The notes under the pieces are model-generated. The model was not told the origin of the DNA. It saw only the letters and a list, made by a program, of their open reading frames with translations, and made no database searches. 64,000 bases of DNA from VRUE01 sp963817945 (GTDB lineage Bacteria; Actinomycetota; Thermoleophilia; Solirubrobacterales; 70-9), in the NCBI GenBank assembly GCA_963817945.1, contig CAWFQH010000001.1, forward strand, positions 620,001 through 684,000. Direction: 5' to 3'. Numbering within the stretch: position 1 is the stretch's first letter; every line of letters starts with the position of its first letter. Shown here one piece after another: positions 58,977-64,000 of this stretch. The position numbers were made by a program, and so were the translations under genes.

Positions 58977-59744
58977 ATGGGCCAGCGCATCGACCAGACC
59001 GAGCTGCGGCGGCGCGCCGTCGAGGGCATCCGGGACGAGGTCGAGGCCTTCGGCAGCGGCCATCCCGACTCGCGGCTGATCCGGCGCGATGGGCTGCTCG
59101 CCTCGCTGACCCCGGCATCACCACAGCGTTCGCTCTTCAACTCGGTCTTCTACGAGGACCCGACCGCTCTCGCCGAAGAGCTCGATTCGCTGGCCGAGCT
59201 CTACGACGCGCAGGGCATCGCCGCCTGGACGGTTTGGGTCCCCGACGAGGACCGGAAGACGGCCGGCCTGCTCGACAAGCGCGGGCACGCGCTCGACGCG
59301 GCGCCGCGGGCGATGGCGATGGAGCTGGTCGAGCCGGTCGAGGTGTCGGCGTCGCCGGCAGGGGCGGAGCCAGGACCCTGTGAGCCCGCGATCGCCGCCG
59401 AGCTCAACGACCGCGCCTACGGCTACGGGTCCGACGGCTTCCGCGCCGCCCTCGCCGGCGCGACGCCGATCCAGTGGCACGGTGCCTGCATCGAGGGCGA
59501 GGCGGTCGCCTGCATCGGCACGATCGTCGTCGGCGACGACTGCTGCGTGACCGGCGTCGCGACCCTGCCCGAGCACCAAGGCCGCGGGATCGCCGGCTGG
59601 CTGCTGCGTCGGGCGCTCGCCGCGGCGCGCGAGGAAGGACTGCGGACCGCCTCCCTGCAGGCGACGAAAGCCGGGGCGCCGCTGTACGAACGGCTCGGCT
59701 TCGCCGATTTCGGTTACGTCGAGATGTGGGAGCTGCGGCGCTGA
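58977..59744 (+). CDS. GNAT-family N-acetyltransferase
   Basis: A 255-aa protein. The C-terminal half is a GNAT fold with the acetyl-CoA loop VATLPEHQGRGIAGWLLRRA and the final APLYERLGFADFGYVEMWEL. The N-terminal half looks like a degenerate GNAT-like domain, a common double arrangement. The substrate is unknown. Its end overlaps the start of the propeller gene. Confidence 0.88.
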   Translation: MGQRIDQTELRRRAVEGIRDEVEAFGSGHPDSRLIRRDGLLASLTPASPQRSLFNSVFYEDPTALAEELDSLAELYDAQGIAAWTVWVPDEDRKTAGLLDKRGHALDAAPRAMAMELVEPVEVSASPAGAEPGPCEPAIAAELNDRAYGYGSDGFRAALAGATPIQWHGACIEGEAVACIGTIVVGDDCCVTGVATLPEHQGRGIAGWLLRRALAAAREEGLRTASLQATKAGAPLYERLGFADFGYVEMWELRR

Positions 59745-61171
59745 GCGAGACACCCCGCACCTTCCGGCGCGATCTCAGCCGGGTCTGGGCCCAGCGCAAG
59801 CGGCTCTGGCAAGAGCCAAAGCGGCTCTGGCGCGAGCGCCGCCGCTTGGCGCTGGCGCTGATCACCGTTGCCCTGCTGCTCTTCGGCGGCGGGCTCGCGC
59901 TCGCCTACGAGCTGTTGAAGCGGCCGCCCGACATCCACAACCCGGACGTCGCCTTTACCCCGCAGAAGCCGAAGGTGCAGCGGGCGAAGACGGTCAGCTG
60001 GCCGCTCTACGGCTACGACCGCCAGCGCACCCGCTACCTGCCCTCCAAGCGGGTGAAGCCCCCCTTCCGCAGGACCTGGCGCTACAAGGACGGGCCGCTG
60101 CTCGAGTTCCCGCCCATCGTCGCCCGCGGCAAGCTTTTCCTCGTCGACAACAGCGGCTATGCGATCGCGCTCGATGCCGGCACCGGCAAACAACTCTGGC
60201 GGCGGCGGATCGGCCGCCTCAACGCCTCCTCCCCCACCTACCACCGCGGCCGCCTCTACATCGTCAACCTCGTCCCCGGCCACGTCCTCAAGCTCGACGC
60301 GAAAACCGGCAAGACGATCTGGAAGCGCTCGCTGCCAAGCCGGGCCGAGTCCTCCCCGGTCGTCGTCGGCCGCAGCGTCTACTTCGGCTGCGAAGACGGG
60401 GAGCTTTACGCGCTCAGCACCCGCAACGGCAACGTACGCTGGTCGACCGGGCTCGGCGGCCCGGTCAAGTCCGCCCCTGCCTACTACGGCGGCGTCCTCT
60501 ACGTCGGCGACTACGGCGGCTACATGAACGCAGTCGACGCCAAGAGCGGCGAGCTGGTCTGGCAGAGCGACTCGCTCGGGCAGGGCTTCGGCACTTCGGG
60601 CGCCTTCTACTCGACGCCGGCGGTCGCCTTCGGCCGCGTCTACGCCGGTAACAACGACACCCGCGTCTACAGCTTCGACCGCAAGGACGGGACGATCGCC
60701 TGGACCTACTCGACCGGTGGATACGCGTACTCGGGGCCGGCCGTTGCCAACACCAAACACACGCCGCCGACCGTCTACATCGGCTCCTTCGACGGCAACG
60801 TCTACGCGCTCGACGCCAAGGACGGCGAGGCGCGCTGGATCCGCTCCGCCGGCGGCCAGGTGATCGGCTCCCTCACCGCGATCGGTGACGTCGTCTACGT
60901 GGCCGAGTTCACCGACACCTCGACCACCGGCTACTCGATGAAGACCGGCAGGACCGTCTTCCGCTACCCGCGCGGCACCTACACTCCCGCCGTCTCCGAC
61001 GGCCGCCGCCTCTACCTGGTCGGCTACTCGAGCATCACCGCCCTCCTGCCCTACGACTACAAGGCGGCGGTAGCGGAGCGGCGGGCGGCGCCGAGGCCGG
61101 GCCCAGCCGCCGACGGGACGAAAACGGCGCCCGGAGCGCCGAAATCGGCCCGTCGGCGGGAGAAGCGTTAG
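59726..61171 (+). CDS. Membrane-anchored PQQ-like beta-propeller
   Basis: A 481-aa protein with a basic cytoplasmic start, one helix (LALALITVALLLFGGGLALA) and at least six PQQ/BamB-like blades, such as AIALDAGTGKQLWRRRIG, LKLDAKTGKTIWKRSLPS, NAVDAKSGELVWQSDSLG and YALDAKDGEARWIRSAGG. No PQQ dehydrogenase active site is evident, so a binding or assembly role is more likely. GTG 59726 lies within the GNAT gene. Its stop overlaps the convergent GH26-like gene stop by 4 bases. Confidence 0.85.
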   Translation: MGAAALSETPRTFRRDLSRVWAQRKRLWQEPKRLWRERRRLALALITVALLLFGGGLALAYELLKRPPDIHNPDVAFTPQKPKVQRAKTVSWPLYGYDRQRTRYLPSKRVKPPFRRTWRYKDGPLLEFPPIVARGKLFLVDNSGYAIALDAGTGKQLWRRRIGRLNASSPTYHRGRLYIVNLVPGHVLKLDAKTGKTIWKRSLPSRAESSPVVVGRSVYFGCEDGELYALSTRNGNVRWSTGLGGPVKSAPAYYGGVLYVGDYGGYMNAVDAKSGELVWQSDSLGQGFGTSGAFYSTPAVAFGRVYAGNNDTRVYSFDRKDGTIAWTYSTGGYAYSGPAVANTKHTPPTVYIGSFDGNVYALDAKDGEARWIRSAGGQVIGSLTAIGDVVYVAEFTDTSTTGYSMKTGRTVFRYPRGTYTPAVSDGRRLYLVGYSSITALLPYDYKAAVAERRAAPRPGPAADGTKTAPGAPKSARRREKR

Positions 61172-62265
61172 CGCCGCTTCGGCGCCAGGCCACCGGGCGG
61201 GGGCGGCGGCGCCTTCGGTGGGAAGGGCGCGTAGGAGGGGATCCGCGGGTGGTGCAGCCAGTTGCGCAGGACCGAGAGGCTGGCGGGGTAGTTCTGGATC
61301 CGGTAGCTGCTGGCGGAGCCGAAGTCCTGGTAGTAGACGAGCATCTTGCAGCGGCGGTGGCGGTCGACCCAGGTCAGTAGCTTGCGGACGAAGGTCGGAT
61401 CGTCGCCGTTGGAGACTCCCCACTCCGGCAGCGCGAAGGGCTTGTCGTCGTAGCGGCGGTAGAGCCCAGCCAGCGCCTCCCAGTCCTGGTTGTCGGCATA
61501 GATGTCGGTCCCAACCCAGTCGACGTAGTCGCTGCCGGGGTAGAAGTGGCGCGGGCGGTTCTGGGGGACGGTCGGGGAGCCGGCCGGCAGGGTGCTCCAG
61601 AGGACGGCAACCGGCGCCTTAGGCAGGCCGGCGACGTCACTGCGCAGCGGTGGCAGCCCCGCCTCGGCCAGCCGGGCATCGATCTCCGCCCGTCGTCCGC
61701 CGCCGTGGACGATCACGTAGATGCGGCGGAAGGCGCGTATGTACTGGCGGGGAGTGTGAGCGCCGCCGCGCGGCTTGCCGGCGCAGTCGTAGGCGGCGTA
61801 GACGTTTATGCAGCGGTTCGGCTCACCCAACGGCCGGATGTAGGCACGCATCTTCTTCGCCCAGAACAGCTTGTTGAGGCGGACCAGGTAATCGTCGCCG
61901 TCCCCCTGAGCGATGCCGCGCGGGGTGATCAGCTCGTGGCCGTCGCTGTTGTCGGCGGTGGTGATGTGCAGCATCGGCCGCGCTCGCGCCTCCTGCCAGC
62001 GTTCGATCGACTCCGGGAAGTCGGTGCCCCAGGTGCGGAAGGTCTGGATCACCGCAGGGTGTTTGTTCATCGTCTCGCTGAAGGCGCCGAAGTCCGCCGG
62101 GTCGCCGGTGTCGGAGATGCCGAAGAAGACCTTCTTGCCACGCGGTTCCAGCGGCTCCAGCGGTGCTGCGCTCGCCGCGGCAACGAACACGAGCGACGCG
62201 AGCAGGCAGACGACGGCCGCACAGGCGGTCGTCAGCGTCGTTGCCCTGTGGTGCGAGGCGATCAT
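61168..62265 (-). CDS. Secreted glycoside hydrolase, GH26-like
   Basis: A 365-aa protein with a signal peptide (ACAAVVCLLASLVFVAAASA). The TIM-barrel core carries AYIRPLGEPN, where Glu would be the acid/base, and FALPEWGVSNGDD, where Glu would be the nucleophile, matching GH26 mannanase-type enzymes. VDWVGTDIYADNQDW is also typical. The tail is Pro-rich (PPKAPPPPPGG). It may act on mannan-like or mixed glucans. Confidence 0.82.
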   Translation of the reverse strand: MIASHHRATTLTTACAAVVCLLASLVFVAAASAAPLEPLEPRGKKVFFGISDTGDPADFGAFSETMNKHPAVIQTFRTWGTDFPESIERWQEARARPMLHITTADNSDGHELITPRGIAQGDGDDYLVRLNKLFWAKKMRAYIRPLGEPNRCINVYAAYDCAGKPRGGAHTPRQYIRAFRRIYVIVHGGGRRAEIDARLAEAGLPPLRSDVAGLPKAPVAVLWSTLPAGSPTVPQNRPRHFYPGSDYVDWVGTDIYADNQDWEALAGLYRRYDDKPFALPEWGVSNGDDPTFVRKLLTWVDRHRRCKMLVYYQDFGSASSYRIQNYPASLSVLRNWLHHPRIPSYAPFPPKAPPPPPGGLAPKRR

Positions 62266-62356
62266 CCGGGTGTGATTCGACCGGCCGGCGTTCCTCCCTC
62301 TCGGCGAAGCCGGCGGTGGACCAATGGTGGCAGCACCCGGCCCGAGAGTCCGGGCG

Positions 62357-63898
62357 CTAGCCGGAGTGCAAGGCGACTATCTCCAGCACGTCGGTCGCGT
62401 ACTTGTCGATGAAGCCATGACCGACGCCGCGGATCGCGAGTAGCGCGGTGGGATCGGCTGGCCTGGCCGCGGCGATCGCTTCCAGGGTGCTGTTGTGGGC
62501 GACGGTATAGGCCGGCTTGCCGTCGGCGGCGCGCAACCGCCACTCCTTCAGGCGCTCGAATAAAGCCGCATCGGAGGCCGACAGCTCGGCCGGCGGCGCA
62601 GCCGCTTTGGCGGCTGCGCGACGCGGCCGGACGGCGATCGTCTCCGGGTCGGGCAACCAGCGGTCGGCGTCGCAGACATCGCAGCAGCGGCCGAGGGGCT
62701 GAGCGGCGGCGCTGTCGCTGAAGTGGTCGAGGATGCTGCGGCGGCGGCACCTGTCGGAGTAGATGAAGGATTTGATCGTCTGGTAGTCGCGCCAACCTCG
62801 CTCGTGGGCGATCGCCAGCTCCGGGTTGCCGGCGCGCTGCTGGTTGAAGCGGACGAGGCGGCCGAGGTCGGCGCGCATCGCCAGCAGGATCGCCCGGGCC
62901 GGCTTGCCGTCGCGGCCGGCCCGCCCTGCCTCCTGGTAGTAGGCCTCGAGACTGGTCGGGATCGCCACGTGCCACACCGAGCGCACGTCGGCCTTGTCGA
63001 CGCCCATCCCGAAGGCATTGGTGGCGACGACCACCTCGGCCTCCCCCTCCATGAAGCGGTGCTGCGCCGTCGCCCGGTCCTCGGCTGCCATCCCGGCGTG
63101 GTAAGGGACGGCGCTTAGGCCGGCGTCGCGGAGATGCCCGGCGAGCTCGTCGGTGTCCTTGCGGGTCCCGCAGTAGACGATCGCGGGGCGGCTGCCGGGA
63201 TCGGCCAACCCCGCTTCGAGCAGTGCCAGTCGCCGCGCCTTCGAGCCAGTGCCTTCCAGCCGCACGATGTCGAAGGAGATGTTCGGCCGGTCGAAGCCCG
63301 AGCGCACCTGCAACGGGTCGCGCATGCCGAAGCGACTGGCGATCTCCCGCGCGACCGCCTCGGTCGCCGTCGCCGTGCAGGCCATCACGGTCGGGCGCCC
63401 GAGCCGCTCGGCGATCTGCGGCAGGCGCAGGTAATCGGGCCGGAAGTCGTGACCCCACTCGGAGACGCAGTGCGCCTCGTCCACCGCAAGCAGGTCGATC
63501 CGCCGCTGTCCGATCGCCTCGAGAAAGACGTCGGAGGCAAAGCGCTCGGGTGAGCAGTAGACGATTCGCGCGGCGCCGCCGCGAACCTCGGCGAGGGCGC
63601 GACGCACGTCCTCCCACTCCATCGCCGAGGTGACCATCGCGACCGGATGCCCGGCGCGCGTGAGCCGCTGCCACTGGTCGTTCATCAGCGCGATCAGCGG
63701 GCTGACGACGATGGTCAGGTCCTCGGAGGCCAGGCCGGGAAGCTGGTAGCAGAGGCTCTTTCCGCCGCCGGTAGGCATCACGATCAGCGAGTCGCGACCC
63801 GCCAGCGCCGCCTCCACCGCCTCGCGCTGCCCGGGCCGGAAGGACTCGAAGCCGAGCTGGGCCAGCAGAGTCTCCGGGCGGCGTTGGGTCGATTCCAT
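62357..63898 (-). CDS. recQ: RecQ-family ATP-dependent DNA helicase
   Basis: A 513-aa superfamily 2 helicase: motif 0 FESFRPGQREAV, Walker A MPTGGGKSL, DEAH in LLAVDEAHCVSEWGHDFR, motif III ACTATAT, motif VI YYQEAGRAGRDGKPA. Zinc-binding cysteines follow (SDRCRRRS, GRCCDVCD), then an HRDC domain (FERLKEWRLRAADGKPAYTV). The RQC winged helix normally between zinc and HRDC appears absent. ATG 63898 starts MESTQRRPETLLAQLGF. The 102 bases upstream reach the window edge. Confidence 0.93.
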   Translation of the reverse strand: MESTQRRPETLLAQLGFESFRPGQREAVEAALAGRDSLIVMPTGGGKSLCYQLPGLASEDLTIVVSPLIALMNDQWQRLTRAGHPVAMVTSAMEWEDVRRALAEVRGGAARIVYCSPERFASDVFLEAIGQRRIDLLAVDEAHCVSEWGHDFRPDYLRLPQIAERLGRPTVMACTATATEAVAREIASRFGMRDPLQVRSGFDRPNISFDIVRLEGTGSKARRLALLEAGLADPGSRPAIVYCGTRKDTDELAGHLRDAGLSAVPYHAGMAAEDRATAQHRFMEGEAEVVVATNAFGMGVDKADVRSVWHVAIPTSLEAYYQEAGRAGRDGKPARAILLAMRADLGRLVRFNQQRAGNPELAIAHERGWRDYQTIKSFIYSDRCRRRSILDHFSDSAAAQPLGRCCDVCDADRWLPDPETIAVRPRRAAAKAAAPPAELSASDAALFERLKEWRLRAADGKPAYTVAHNSTLEAIAAARPADPTALLAIRGVGHGFIDKYATDVLEIVALHSG

Positions 63899-64000
63899 AG
63901 CTCCCAGGCTATGCCTGGCCCCGGCGCCGCCTGCCCCAACCCCGGCTCCACTCAGGTTTCGATCCGGACGGCGCGGGAAAGGGTGGAGACGAGCAACCAA

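Noticed and set aside
1..64000. CRISPR array or prophage structural genes
   Set aside because: No regularly spaced repeat array and no capsid, portal, terminase or tail proteins were seen.

Overview
The window is high-GC DNA packed with short-gap genes, frequent GTG starts and tRNA genes scattered singly. The gene set fits an actinobacterium, most likely of the Thermoleophilia/Solirubrobacterales type. Reasons are the lipoproteins with Gly/Asp-rich tails after the lipobox, many SHOCT, DUF1269, DUF6325 and DUF4235-type small membrane proteins, paired ArsR-like regulators, an F420-type DUF385 enzyme and a principal-type sigma factor. This placement is inferred from gene content only. No rRNA, CRISPR array or replication origin was seen.

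Layout: 1-12.7 kb is chromosomal backbone: tRNA-Tyr, a DUF385 enzyme, a primary-like sigma factor, FolE2, PgsA, an MMPL transporter, a ferritin-like lipoprotein, two ArsR-type regulators flanking a family-5 uracil-DNA glycosylase, a ThiF/E1 enzyme with a possible N-terminal peptide-binding domain, and tRNA-Thr. From 12.7 to 33.1 kb, tRNA genes are repeatedly used as insertion sites. There is a 579-bp cassette at tRNA-Ser(CGA) bounded by 61-bp repeats, an IS481-family element abutting tRNA-Ser(TGA), a 1.0-kb cassette with a membrane-protein gene bounded by 17-bp repeats at tRNA-Ser(GCT), and a 4.9-kb element bounded by 43-bp repeats at tRNA-Arg(ACG). The 4.9-kb element carries a frameshifted integrase, a PD-(D/E)XK-like protein, a Ser/Thr kinase overlapping a 395-aa protein of unknown family, and a RelE/ParE-type toxin-antitoxin pair. 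Between these lie a BcsA-like glycosyltransferase with PilZ domain, an MFS transporter, a lactone oxidase, a PLP aldolase/deaminase, a broken P450, pyruvate kinase, enoyl-CoA hydratase and a thioesterase.

From 33.1 to 47.5 kb are envelope and stress-type genes: a compact minus-strand run (DUF6325, SHOCT, DUF1269, DHA2 transporter, broken K+ channel), an AI-2E exporter-like protein, metallo-beta-lactamase-fold and phosphodiesterase proteins, DUF2252, and an XRE/MmyB-type regulator with a perfect palindrome next to its start. From 47.5 to 52.4 kb is a complete branched-chain amino-acid ABC transporter: livHMGF on the minus strand, with the binding protein convergent on plus. From 52.4 to 54.1 kb, a small regulatory operon begins with a PadR-like/class III cyclase fusion behind a consensus-like promoter overlapped by four hexamers spaced exactly 11 bp. 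The remainder (54.1-64 kb) is metabolic and surface genes ending in a RecQ helicase without an evident RQC winged helix.

Best candidates for something undescribed: the kinase/395-aa pair and its neighbours in the tRNA-Arg element; the two integrase-less att-bounded mini-cassettes; and the PadR-cyclase fusion with its helically phased repeat. Five coding regions carry frameshifts or stops, so decay and sequencing error should be separated before interpreting them.
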